DNA from: Rhynchopus sp. YZ270_cl-10
Taxonomy: Eukaryota; Euglenozoa; Diplonemea; Diplonemida; Diplonemidae
NCBI GenBank assembly: GCA_964035575.1
Contig: OZ037898.1
Location: forward strand, 434,001-498,000
Direction: 5' to 3'
DNA: 64,000 bases
Positions 42,969 through 54,082 of this stretch are shown piece after piece. The stretch's first letter is position 1, and each line of letters begins with the position of its first letter. The notes under the pieces were generated by a model. It had not been told where the DNA came from, did not search any database, and saw nothing but the letters and a program-made list of their open reading frames with translations. The position numbers and the translations under genes were made by a program.

Positions 42969-43798
42969 GTTGGGGGAGGGGAGGAGGGGAAGGGGGGGTG
43001 TTCTTGCCATTGTGTTTACCCCATTTAAACGTTTTTTGTCGGTGTGATTTACACCGAACGCTTATTAGAATTGGTTAGCAGAATGTTCTTTTTCTTGTAT
43101 TTTCTTTTTAATTGACTGAAGTCGTAGAGGGTATTCAGGGCTTCGATGCTGTGTCTCCGGACCAGAACACTGCACATGAACCAGCGTCGAGGTGCTTGTC
43201 TGGCAGTTAGTTGCGGTCAGACGTCAGCATCCTCTTGACTCTTTTCTATGAGAGACGTCCCCAAACGGTTCAAATACTTGTCGATAATGCTCCTTTTCTT
43301 GTACCCTTGAGCTAGCAATGCATTGTAGAAGGAGTTGGCAGTGACCCCCCGGTCTCAGCATGGACGAACGGAGTGAGGGGGGAGTAAAAATAGTCTCCCC
43401 AGGCAGACACACTGAGCTCAAAGACAGGCCCAAGCCGTGACTGCTGGGGTTCCGTCTTCTGCTTTTTTCGGCAGTGATGCATTATCTTGTTCCTCTTCAT
43501 CTTTTTCATCCGAGTCAATCGGCTTCGGGCGCTTCTTCTCCGACTCCTCCTTCGCGCGACTGCGTTGGTCCCCTGAAGCTTTAGTTTTTGCAGCCGCACC
43601 ACGGGGCTCTTTTTTAATAGAAAACCACCGTGAGGGTTCCTGACCACATAGTAGGGACGCTTCTGGCGATGTGGGTTCTTAGGCCGGCTTCCTATCGATA
43701 GACTTCATACCACAACCCACCCACCATCACCACCACCCACAGGTGCTCCCCACAGCAGCACCCCACACACACAAGAAGGGGCAGAGGGCTTTTGACCG
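42969..43798. other. Interval with a minus-strand coding relic
   Basis: Apart from the relic described separately, only a short hairpin (CGGTGTGATTTACACCG at about 43038-43055) is seen. No intact gene lies here. Confidence 0.5.
43205..43695 (-). pseudogene. Second degenerate minus-strand coding relic, family unknown
   Basis: Minus-strand segments of clear protein-like composition, including a Lys/Glu/Asp-rich stretch, occur in different frames one after another and end in a stop near 43220. About three interruptions would be needed to explain it, so it appears to be a broken gene. No family is recognised. It runs head-on against the PSMG3-like gene. Confidence 0.4.
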
Positions 43799-46700
43799 AT
43801 GCTCCCGACGTCGGAACAGCTCCCGCAGAAGGGGTCCGACTTTGTCTACATCGAGGCGTGTCCAGATGACTTTCTGTGCGGGATATGCAAACACGCACTG
43901 TTCAAGCCTGAGGAGATGGAGTGTTCGCATGCGTTCTGCCAGAACTGCATCCGGGAGGAAGTGGAGGTGAGCGGGCCTGTGTGCCCTGTGTGCAAGACGA
44001 TCCACTCGAAGGAGAAACCGACCCGCCCAGTGTCAAGGATCTTGGCAGATTACCTCGGGAAGCTGCGGGTGCGTTGTGTGCTGAAGTCTGGCCACGGGGA
44101 GTGTGGCGCTGAGTACAACCGTGCAGACGCAGGCGAGCACATCATGCTGTGTGAGTACCGCTACATCACGTGCCCAAAGAAGTGTGGCACAACGCTGCTT
44201 CGCGGCGAGCTCCGTTCGCACGAATCGCTCTGCGCAAAGGGCACCGGTGCGTTCCGCTTTGGGCAGACCGCCACACCCGATCCGATGAGGGCACACCCAA
44301 GCACTCTTACAGAGGAAACACCACCCCCGTGCAATGAGGCAGACAAGGTGCCCTTTGTGGCGGTCCTCTCAGAGGGCCTCCCAAAGGCGCGCAAGGCACG
44401 TACACGCAACAAGACACCGCAGACACGTGGTGGTGTGAATCCCTTCAACGCAGCCTCGCCGTCGTGGCACTCCTCACCAAGAGAGTCGCCTGCGCATGTC
44501 TTCCCTTCTTCCACACCTGCTGCCAGCTCCGTGCCGCCACCAGAGTTCAACGCGTCTGCTGCGCCAGAGGCGCAACCACAGCATGAGCAGAGGGAGTCAT
44601 CGTCTGGTACAGAGGGGAAAGAGAAGAAGGAGACTCGGGAGGCAGCCACAGCACCAACTGCAGCGCCAACTGCAGCTCCAACCACAGCGCCAGCTGCGGC
44701 ACCCACACCCACTGCTCCTTTGCCTACACCCTCGACTGAAGCGGATACAGCAGACGCCCCACAGCCACAGCCACAACCACAACAACAGGTCCGGACCAGC
44801 AAAAAGCTGAAGATCAAAGGAGACGACGCATACGAACAAGGCAACTACGACCAGGCGATTTCCTATTGGTCGAAGGCGCTGGACTGCAACGACGGCACCA
44901 CCAAGCCTGCTGTCGTGTACGGCAATAGAAGTGCGGCACGCTTTATGTCGCAGCAGTACAAATCGTGCATTGAGGACTGCAGACGCGCCCTGCGTGAGGA
45001 CCAGGCAAACGCGAAGCTGTGGAGCAGGATGGGGAAGGCGTCATGCAGCATGGGCGACGTGGGGGCCGCCATCCAGATGCTTCAAGAAGCCATTATGTCG
45101 GACATATGGGACAACAGAGAGAACGACCTGAAGGCTGTGCAGGGGGACGCGGATCTGTGCAAACAGGCAAAACACATCATCGATGAGTCTACAGCGCTGG
45201 TGGCACAGAAGAAGTATCAGGAGGCTGAGAAGAAGCTGCTCTCTATCCACCACAGATGCAACGAATGGCCTGAATACATTCTGTGCCATGCGGGCATGCT
45301 GCTTGCCAACAGTGAGCTGGCTGCTGCAGCGGATGCAGCCGACCGTCTCATCAGCGTTTACCTCAAGAAGCCCACTGCTGTGGTGCGGGAAGTTCTTGCC
45401 GACGGATACGCCATCAAGGCACGGGCCACGTACATGCATGGTTACGACAAAATGCGCGAAGCCATCGCCATTACCAAGGTATGCTATTGATGACCACATG
45501 TCAACAATGTCAACACAACAATCCACCACTCAGGAAGGACTCGTCCACGTTCCTAACATGCAGCGTCTCACTGAGCTCTGCCAACGCTTCATCGCGCTTG
45601 AGGAAAAGAAGGAGCGCGGCAACGAGCGCTTCAAGAACAAAGAGTGGTCGAACAGCGCGAAGCTTTACACAGAGGGTATTGCGCTGGCGACGGACTGCCC
45701 CAACTGCTCCAAGGTGCTGTACACGAACAGAGCGGCAGCCCGGAAAGAGATGAAACAGCTCCTCCCCGCTCAGGAAGACTGCACCGCTGCCATCAAGCTG
45801 GATCCTTCGTATGCCACGAATTTTTCTCTTCTTCTTTTTTCCCTCCTTTTTTTTTGGGCCGGGGTTAATAATCAAAACCAACGTCAAAACATCACTTTCA
45901 CAGATTCACACGCGCCTACACCCGGAGAGGCAGATGCTACATAGAACTGGGTGATTTTGAAAAGGCCATAACGGACTTTAAAAGCGCACAGAAATGTGGT
46001 GCAAACTCCACCGAAACGAATGAATTCATTAGGGAGGCTGAGAGGCGTAGGGATAGCAGGGACTTCTATTCGATACTGGGGTTGCAAGCGAATGTGAACT
46101 TGAATGACGACAAGGCAAAGGCGGAGTTGAAATCGAAGTACCGTACACTGTGCTTCCGTTGGCACCCCGACAAAGTGCAGGAAGCAGACCAAAAGGCAGA
46201 AGCAGAAAAGCGGTTCAAACAGGTGGCCGAAGCCTACAACACTATCAGCGACCCTGCGAAGAGGATGGAGTACGACAGACAGCTCAGGCATAAGAGGTCT
46301 TCCACGGCTGCGCACTACAATTATGGGTCGGTATGTACTCTTTTGTTACAAAGAGGGATGTTTTTTTTTGGTGTTTATTTGAACTCCCTCTGGTCTGCAG
46401 CCACAGAGGCGTTTTGCATACTTTATTTTCGGTGTTCAAGGTGACTAAATCACGAGAGGCTTAGGTTCCTATTATAATGTTTCGTTTCTTATGCATACAG
46501 ACGCGTTTGAGGTGCCTTCACATTATCAAATTTACTTTTCGTGAGTGAACTTATGGACAGTGGAGACATGCACAACTGTGGCAACACAACCGAGGCAACT
46601 ACACTACTCCAACAATGTATCAAATTTATTTATTTTTAGGTTGGTTGTATCGTAATTAGGTGTACATGACAAACCGCCGTTTTCATGTACACCAAATTGT

Positions 46701-46841
46701 ACTCTCAAAAGGAAGAGAAAAAAAAAAACAATACCCCCCTCTTCCCCACAGTACCACGCACCAGGAGGGTTCCACGGGTCCAGCCGCCATGCGGGTGGCT
46801 ACTACCAGAACACTTACGGAGGCTTCGGGGGCGGGAGGTGA
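43799..46841 (+). CDS. RING / TRAF-finger / TPR / DnaJ fusion protein (4 exons)
   Basis: Exons 43799-45478, 45534-45808, 45904-46330 and 46752-46841 join to 823 residues with every junction in frame. Order of parts: RING finger from C27 (CGIC..CSHAFCQNCI..CPVC, to about 66); TRAF-type Cys/His region about 90-150 (CGAEYNRADAGEHIMLCEYRYITCPKKCG); a Pro/Ala-rich low-complexity linker (about 160-335); a TPR block (about 340-470), a gap, and a second block (about 575-690) like DNAJC7; a J domain about 705-775 with HPD at 739-741; and a Gly/Tyr-rich tail. The RING/TRAF half suggests a ubiquitin ligase, and the TPR/J half an Hsp70/Hsp90 co-chaperone. One polypeptide may therefore link refolding and ubiquitin tagging, much as CHIP does with a different layout. 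The RING keeps its metal ligands. Confidence 0.88.
46331..46751 (+). other. Last intron of the RING/J-domain gene, with family A and E repeats
   Basis: The donor is GTATGTACTC and the acceptor CTTCCCCACAG. It carries a family A copy (GGTGACTAAATCACGAGAGG, about 46440-46490) and a diverged family E copy (GTGGAGACATGCACAAC, about 46559-46625). At 421 bp it is larger than the gene's other introns (55 and 95 bp), consistent with growth by repeat insertion. Confidence 0.75.
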
Positions 46842-47723
46842 AAACCCTTCTCCCGCGTCGAACCAGATAGAGCGGACAGATTGATGATCAACAAAATCAA
46901 CAAAAAGAAGAAAAAAAAAAAAAAAACAGTGGGGTTTACAGTACCCCACAACATATTCGAAAAAGAAAGAACACGGAAGAAAAAAAACCCTGTTTTATTT
47001 AGATTTTAATTGTTTAGATACGGATCTCTGGGTGAACAGAGGTTCATTTTTATATGCAAGGTGTATCTGTGTCCATGCAATTCACCTTCACCCCCCCTTT
47101 TTTTTTGTGCTTTCATCCGGATGGCTGGCATCGTACGTGGGTCAGTCGGAGGTGCCTGCATCAACAACTACAGTTTCCCCTCATTCTACAGAAATTAAAA
47201 CAGTATTTGGGGTGCGTAACCACCAATGCTTTGTTTGAACGAAACATAACCCTAAATTAGGATGGGGCTTGCCACGTGACCGGGTGGGGGGGAGGACGTG
47301 AACAATGTCTCTACCCTCCTTTTTTTGGTGGGGGTAGGGGACTATGTATGAGATACCAAACTTCTCATATTATTCGTGTCTGCCGTACTGTCAGAGTGGC
47401 ATTGTACACAAAACCCGTCTTTTTTCGAATTTTTTTTACTGTGAGATCTGTGTCAGGGCATTAAGATTAAACCCGTCTTTTTATTTTAGAGGTACACTGT
47501 TCACGAGAGGGCTTTGTATTTCAAGATACATTTTTTATTCGTTTTGGTTTGGATGTGCTGGAATGAGTGTTTCCTCGTTTTTAGCAAGTTTTTTGTTTTT
47601 TGTTTTCTTTCTTTGTGTGAAAATGATACACTCTAACTTTTCATAGAAAGTGACATTTAAGTCGGATACACTAAACCAACAGATATCAATTTTAAAAAAC
47701 AACAACCAAAAAAAGATTTTAGA

Positions 47724-47770
47724 GGAGCACACTCTAGGGTGGCTACACTAATACAACGAAGTTTTCAAAA
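47724..47770 (+). repeat. Repeat family E, intact copy
   Basis: GAGGAGCACACTCTAGGG..CACTAATACAACGAAG then TTTTCAAA; it differs from the copy at 1698 by only two or three bases. Confidence 0.8.
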
Positions 47771-48117
47771 AGGTATCAAATGTCCTGTCGCTCTCGACGG
47801 GGAGGGGACTCCTGATCATCACGACGACAGCATCAACAATGCAGCCCCATTTCACTTTCTTCTCTTCCCCCTTTGTAAAGTAACTTGCAGATATAGGGAG
47901 GACTGCCATTTTTTTCTACCTTCGAACTTTTGCTATTCGCGTGTCTTATTCAAAAAAAAAAAAACAAAAAAAAAAAAAAAAAAAACTCACTTGAGGGATT
48001 TTGCCTGGTCCCTCCTTCAACCCCGCATCACGTTTTTCAATGTCTCCCTTTATCACCTCCCCCTTATCGCGCTTTGCCTTTAGCTTTCTCCTCACTATTT
48101 CCACCTGATTTTTACTC

Positions 48118-48237
48118 CGTGTATAGGCGCGTATGGGACCGCATAGGACCGTATTCACACCTATACGTGGTCTGTACGCGGCTTTATCGATCCTATACGC
48201 ACCTTTTTGCGACTGTGCACGCCTATACACGGGGTAA
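48118..48237. repeat. Inverted-repeat block with CGTATAGG/CCTATACG units
   Basis: CCGTGTATAGGCG at the left and CGCCTATACACGG at the right are exact complements. Between them lie further short units such as GCGTATGGGACCG and CCTATACGTGG in both orientations. It could be a small foldback element. Confidence 0.65.
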
Positions 48238-49502
48238 AACAGGTGGTATTTTCTGGAAAAAAAAAAACAAACAAACAAAATAAAACAACAAAAAAAAAAA
48301 AAAACGCGGAAGATTGCACCAAAAAAGGTAAACACTGCACGATTCAAATATTTTCTCAAGATGAATGATTTTCCCCTCCCCCCTGATTTTGGACGACTTT
48401 AGATTTGTGGGCTCCCTCCTTTTTTTGATAGTTGTGGGGTTTTGCAAAATGTCTCCATTTTTCCCTTTCAAAACAACTCAGATTTTTTTTGTAGCATACA
48501 GTGCGAAATATTTCTTCCAAAGGAAACCGAGTGGAAAAAAAAAAAAACCGAGTCACTTACTTCGCACAAGGATTTGCTCCCTTGTGTTCCAATTATACCC
48601 GTTTCGTTGACTGACGAGCGGTAGCGGGAGGTAGGACATCTCAACGTAGACCGCGAAATGGAAGTAAGCTGGGCGGAGGGTGGGCGTGGCGTGGATATAT
48701 TCTGTTGCGACACGTGATTTTTCCAAGTTTTCAAAAAAAAGGAGGCTGGGAACAACACGGATTAATGGCAAATCAAACGATGCCTTTAGTCATTCAGCGT
48801 CACTTCTCTCGCAGGACATAGGTTTCAGCCGAGATTGAGTTAACAGATTCTTTACCCCCCTAGTTTGGTGTGGCCAAAGTACAATGAAATACAATACAAA
48901 ACAAACAGAGTAGCAAAAACAAAAAAAACAAATACAAAACAAACAAACTTCTTCAAACCCCCTAGTTTGGTGTGGGCTGAAAGGGGGTGCTATTGTTATG
49001 CTATTTTGGGGTCGTCGGCCACACCATAGTTGGTACAAACTGATTGTCGACACAAAAAAGGAGAATCTTTTCGAAAAACCTTTGAAAATACATTTTTTTT
49101 TTTTTGTATTGTTTGGTTTTGGCTCAAAAACAAAGTGTATCTTATTCACTTTCTCTTATGTAGTTTTGTTTGATGGCTAAATAGGGGTAATTCTTGCGCA
49201 GAATATGGCCTCAAACTTTGATGTATGTGTACGAGAGACGCATTCATCTGTTTCAACTTTTCTTTTGTATCCCCTAAGAGCGATTTCTTCGATAGTAGTA
49301 AAGATGGGCATGCCCGTGAGGCACATTCATCTTACAAACAGCTATCACCTCCTTTTTTAGGTGACCAAGCAGGGTCATCTTATAAACCTTTCCTTTTTGA
49401 CCCACTTCCCAAAGTCCTACAATACCCCCTTTTAAAAAAAAATGCTACGAAGGAAAAAAGAAAAGAAAATAACACATTCCTTTCCCGCTCTCTTTTCCCC
49501 AA

Positions 49503-49680
49503 CACGACGGGACCCAGTGACAAGTGAAAATGACAAGTGAATGACAAGTGAAAAAGGTGACCAGTAAATGACAAATGAGCAAGTGGCTCACTTGTCATGA
49601 CCAGTGACTTTTTTGAGTGACAAGTGACCAGTGAAATGACATGTAATTTCACTTGTCACTTGTCACTGGGTCCCGTCGTG
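49503..49680. mobile_element. Foldback element with ~25-bp inverted ends
   Basis: The ends CACGACGGGACCCAGTGAC and its complement are perfect. The interior consists of repeated GTGACAAGTGA/TCACTTGTCAC units in both orientations. The 178-bp element encodes nothing. AACACGA occurs both at the left edge and just beyond the right edge, suggesting but not proving a target duplication. Confidence 0.75.
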
Positions 49681-49806
49681 AACACGATAGCTCGCTTTTC
49701 TTCTTCTTTTTTTCCTTGCCCTCCACGCAACCGTTACCTCACCTCTCTCTCTCTCTCTCTCTCATTTCGTAGATAACCGCATTATTTTTTTATACACCAA
49801 AAAACA

Positions 49807-50715
49807 ATGCGCCGTTTCACCCGCTCTGTTGTCACCCGAGGTTTTTCTTCTGAAGTGAATTTTTCCAAAGGAGCACGATTTGTTAACTATAGCGGCCACG
49901 GGGAGGACTTCGACTTGGACATGGGGGAGATGATGGGGCCTGCACATAACACTAAAGAGGCCGAGCTGCCTATAGCACTGCAATCATATATCCCCAACTT
50001 TGTAACAGTTGGACACGGTGTTGGCTTTGTCATCCGCTCCGACAGAGACACCATCAACAACGGCATCATGCGTCACGACCTCCTCATCGCCACCGCCACC
50101 AGCTGCATTCTCTCCACCGATCCACGCAAAGAACCGGTTTGCATGGCTGCAGACGGAACGCCAATAGACATTGCCCACGTTTACATGCAAAAACGCGCGA
50201 CAGAACAAGACTCCTACTATACAGGAGGGAAAGTACCTGATGAAGGCCTCGCCTTTTTGGTGCCTTCTGAGAAAGGGGCGAGGCAGTTGGGGACGATTGC
50301 GACGCCGACGATTCAGTCGAGGATGAAGGTGATGGACCATATGTTCGTTCCGATGTATGATAGAGGGATTGACGACTTTGTGTTGAACCAATGCACCATA
50401 GATGTGCTCAAACCGGTGCCTGTCGCCAGCGCCTTTATGCCTAATCCATACAAAAAGGAATTCGCCGGATCACCAGTTTTTGTACAGTCCATCCGTGGGT
50501 CCGCCGGCGGCAGTCTAACAGGAAAACAATCCCTTCTTCGCAACTCCCTCAGCCTCGCCGGTGTCGTATCTGGCTTCCACCATGAAGACCCATACAACCC
50601 ACGTATCAACATTGCGTCAATGCTTTCAGGGCTATTCTATCAAATGGCAGTCGGGACCTTCCAAGGCTCACGTTGGAAGGTGCATTTCCAATACAAAAGC
50701 GATACAAGGGGATAA
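49807..50715 (+). CDS. Unknown 302-residue protein with mitochondrial-type presequence
   Basis: Single exon. The start (MRRFTRSVVTRGFSS) is Arg/Ser-rich without acidic residues, typical of targeting to mitochondria or a mitochondrion-related organelle. The rest is a soluble protein with no membrane span and no motif I recognise; notable pieces are NFVTVGHGVGFVI, DTINNGIMRHDLLIATATS and a Gly/Ser-rich SIRGSAGGSLTGKQSLLRNS. It precedes the coiled-coil gene by 168 bp on the same strand. It could be a lineage-specific organelle protein. Confidence 0.65.
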   Translation: MRRFTRSVVTRGFSSEVNFSKGARFVNYSGHGEDFDLDMGEMMGPAHNTKEAELPIALQSYIPNFVTVGHGVGFVIRSDRDTINNGIMRHDLLIATATSCILSTDPRKEPVCMAADGTPIDIAHVYMQKRATEQDSYYTGGKVPDEGLAFLVPSEKGARQLGTIATPTIQSRMKVMDHMFVPMYDRGIDDFVLNQCTIDVLKPVPVASAFMPNPYKKEFAGSPVFVQSIRGSAGGSLTGKQSLLRNSLSLAGVVSGFHHEDPYNPRINIASMLSGLFYQMAVGTFQGSRWKVHFQYKSDTRG

Positions 50716-50787
50716 ATGGGTGTCTTGTTCAATGCAAGACTAAGTCTAGGTTCTATTTTCTCAAAAAACACCAACTTTCTTTCAAAG

Positions 50788-50859
50788 GTGAGAGGTTTGG
50801 GTTCATCTTATAAATTTTTCTTCTTTTTCTCTCTGTCTCTTCTATTCATTAATCTACAG
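50788..50859 (+). other. Probable 5'-leader intron made of a family A repeat
   Basis: AAAG|GTGAGAGGTTTGGGTTCATC starts it, a long pyrimidine tract follows, and AATCTACAG ends it 24 bases before the ATG of the next gene. The GGTTCATCTTATAAA core identifies it as family A. So here a whole repeat copy has the exact shape of a 72-bp intron. Confidence 0.6.
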
Positions 50860-50883
50860 AAGGGTGTACCCCTATACACAACA

Positions 50884-53800
50884 ATGGACGGTGCAGTGTC
50901 TGGGAGTAACCTCGATATTTCTGTCGTGCAAAGTAATTATATTGACTCCGAGGCAGGCGCAACTGCAGAAGAGGTCATTGGTGAAGCGGAGCTTTTCAGA
51001 CGCCTTGTGGGTGCATCTCCACATCGGACACCCAATGTACCGAAGGCATTTAACCGCAACAGCACGCCAGGATGGGCTGCGACGTCTGTCGCTTCAAACA
51101 GCCCCTACGAAGAAGTTACCCTAACCATATCGCGAGCAGTGGATCTTGTTGTTGGAGGCCCGGTGGCTATAGAGGTGGTTACTCCACAGGGTGCACTGTT
51201 TGTGACACGCGCTATTATGAGTGATAGCCCTGCTTGGCAAGAGTCTGTTATCATTCATGTCCCGGTGGCGACTCCTGAGGTGTTAGATCCAATGTTGTTA
51301 TTGACGTTCAATTTGAAGAGAGATCATGTTACTCTCGGGTCGGGAACGTTGCCGGTATCGGCAGGGATGCTTGGAGGTGGGTCGTGGTCGTCCTCTATCC
51401 CGCTAGCAACCGGGGCGTTGTTTCTTTCATTGACCTCAGGGAGGCTGGCGGCGTTGTCGGTCAACAGTACACAGCAACCATTTCACACCTCCTCCAGCAT
51501 TTCTCAGGAACGCCCTTTTCAGCGGCAGAGCACTCCAGAGCTTCCCCCGGTGTTTGCGTCGGCGGTGACGACTTCGATTGGATATCAGGACCCCCCTCCT
51601 CCCCCTCCCCCTCCCGCTCCTGCTCCTGAACATCAAACCCTCAAAGCGAGTCCCCGGTTAAGCCCGCAGCGTGGAGCGCCTACGGAGGGGACATCCTTTG
51701 CAGCGTGCGCTGCAGAGGTGGAGCTGGCGTTGTGGAAGGAGAAGGTGGTACGTCTCGAAGGGATGCTTGCTGACGCACGGAAGTACAAACTGCTTCATGC
51801 GGAGCTGTTAAATGAGCAGAGACGGAATGAGGTGGAGGCGCAGGACGCAAAGCTTATCTCCCTTTCTGTCGAAATGGTTGATGTCCGTGAAGCACTTGCC
51901 GCATCCGAAGCGCGCAACACCGAAATCGAATTAGAACGCGACCAAGCCCTCGCAATCCAGGTCGAACAAAAAGCCCACTTCACTGCCCGCGAGGAATCTC
52001 TTCTGCAAGCAGCAGAAGACGCCGAGGCTAGGCTTGACTCTATCAAGGCGCATACCGCTTCCGAACTCATTGAAATAGAAAGGGAGCGGGGTGTCATGCA
52101 TAAGGTGTCTACTGAATGCATGCGTGCCATGATGGAAATGGAGCAGGCACATGAACGGACAGCACGCCGCATGCTTATCGCAGAGCGAGGGAGTCTCATG
52201 CAGACAGAAGCTGTAGCATGTCTGCAGGAGAAGGTCGATCTGTCGCAGGCAAGCGTAAAGAACAGCATTCTCGATGAAAGACGGTCATGTGACGATGCAT
52301 TGGTCGCAATGCGTGCAATGTATGAGTCCCAACTGCGTGACGCTGCTACCCGCAACGCAACCCAGGTACGCACCATGCAGCAGGAGCATACAGAGGAAAT
52401 CAGACTCCTCCACGAACGCATGAACGAGTCGCAGCGGCAAAGGCAGCTCATTGACGAAGAGCACGCCGTCTACACGAAAAAGACCCACAGTGACGAAGTG
52501 GTGCGCCTCCAAGACCAACTCCAACGCGTTACAGCTGAACACCAGCAGCTGCAAAACACCCACGCTGTAGCGGTGAAACAGTACAGAAACCAGGTTGGGT
52601 CGAAGGATATCGAGCTGGAGGTATTTATTTTCTTCTGGGAGGGTGTTCAATTTTTTTTTCTCCGCGGAGAACCAGCACCTGCGTCCACCGATGAACGGTG
52701 AGGCGTTTGCGCTTTCAACTGTTCTCTTTTTTTTCTTCTCGCAATTTTCGCTTTTTTTTTTCCCCCTGCTTTTTTCGGCAGTCTAAAAAATTCTTCCCCC
52801 CCCTCTCGCGGTTCGATACCTCACATACCTCAGGCCCCCAAAAGCGTTTTATCTATAACTAACATTTTTGCAAGAGCAAAACCCCCACAATTTCAACCTT
52901 CCTTTTTGAGCGACATTTGAATAGCTCTGCACCCATCTCTTGATTGAACCTGTTGGCCTCCTACGACAACACCGTGCACGATCACACCGCACCACACCAC
53001 AGGACTTTGCCGAGATGGTCCACGACCAGGCCGACAAGGTAGACATCCTATCCACACACCTCAAACACACCGGCACCATCATGCTCTTCAAATCCTCTGC
53101 AATCAAGTTGTCACGACGCTACTGGACCAAGGTACACATGCACACTCTTTCCCCCCCCTTTTTGCCTCTTTATCTCGGCACCATCATTACACCATTTTTT
53201 GTTCTTTCCCCATCAGCTTGCAGTACACAGTGAACGCAGTAAGGGAAAGCGCAGTACACGGCATGCACAGCTTGCTTGTGTCGATGCGCGTAAAAGATTG
53301 GCTCATGCGAATGTTGTGAAAAGCGCGTATTATACTTGGCAACGTGTGCAGATTGCAGCGGATATACGCAACAAGGTGGTGACCCTCACGAAGCTTGAGG
53401 AGAAGCACAAACAGGAGCGTTTTGAGATTGCCGTGCAGTGCGTCGAGGCGTCGTCTCTGTACCTCCTCCGCATGCTGGCGCACAGCTACTACACACGCCT
53501 CAGGGTGTACACCGTGCGAAGGGGACGCAGCCGTGGTCAGTGCACTGTCGTCTCCTCCATGGAAAGCACCGCACGCAGTGTCATAGTGGAAGAGGAGAAG
53601 GAGATGCTCGGTCTGGTGTGCCGTGTGCGTGACGTACAGCGCGAAGGGCTAGAGGAGAAGAGGAGGACGGCGCGGACGTTTGGGTCCATGGTGGCATGGC
53701 TGCAGCCTTGTGTGGGTGGGGACCATCAGGAGGACACCTTGGTATCGCAGGACGGCGACCAAGAAGGCGTGGCGCTGCACTTCACAGCAGTCGCTGTGTC

Positions 53801-53906
53801 GGAGCTGACGAAGTTGCGGCACCTGCTTGCGACACATTCGTTAGTGACAAGTGCACGAAACGTTGCGTTAGCAGAGCTCCAATCCGCAGTATCCTCCTAC
53901 CGCTAG
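50884..53906 (+). CDS. Coiled-coil protein with C2-like N-terminal region (3 exons)
   Basis: Exons 50884-52620, 53003-53131 and 53217-53906, all phase 0, give 851 residues. The start ATG (MDGAVSGSNLD) follows a likely leader intron. Residues about 75-200 (VTLTISRAVDLV..AIEVVTPQG..AWQESVIIHVPVA) have the strand pattern of a C2 domain. A Pro-rich stretch (about 240-255) follows, then Glu/Arg/Ala-rich coiled coil from about 285 to 580, interrupted by few helix breakers. Exons 2-3 continue with helical, basic sequence. Such proteins are often cytoskeletal or basal-body-associated. Its stop lies 176 bp before the first BILBO1-like gene on the same strand, which makes a shared cellular setting plausible. 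No named orthologue is claimed. Confidence 0.75.
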
Positions 53907-54082
53907 ATTTAGATGTTTTTGTTTTGCATTTTAGAGATAGTTAGAAAATGTACGAGGAAGAAAAAGAAGGGGGGGTGCTATGCTTTGAGGTTCCTGAGGA
54001 GATGCTTTCAACTTCCATCATTCCCCCCAAAAAAAATAAACTACTTCCAGATTTGTACAATTATTCATTGCAGCTTTTAACA

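Larger units (their letters stand above)
46842..49806. other. Gene-free interval with several repeats
   Basis: No coding exon is recognised. It contains a segment shared with the transaldolase intron (47125-47162), family B (about 47488-47535), family E (47724-47770), an inverted-repeat block (48118-48237), family C (49223-49260 and 49308), a family A-like copy (49358), a foldback element (49503-49680) and a CT microsatellite (about 49745-49763) in the leader of the next gene. Confidence 0.55.

Noticed and set aside
52621-53002. Coding continuation of the coiled-coil gene through this stretch
   Set aside because: The frame meets stops and T-runs; splicing from GTATTTATTT to CACCACAG keeps phase and resumes charged helical sequence.
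53948-54082. N-terminal extension of BILBO1-like gene A (MYEEEKEGG...)
   Set aside because: The two paralogues start at MPFTLLVCGD; the extension has no counterpart and contains leader-like sequence, so the start was set at 54083.
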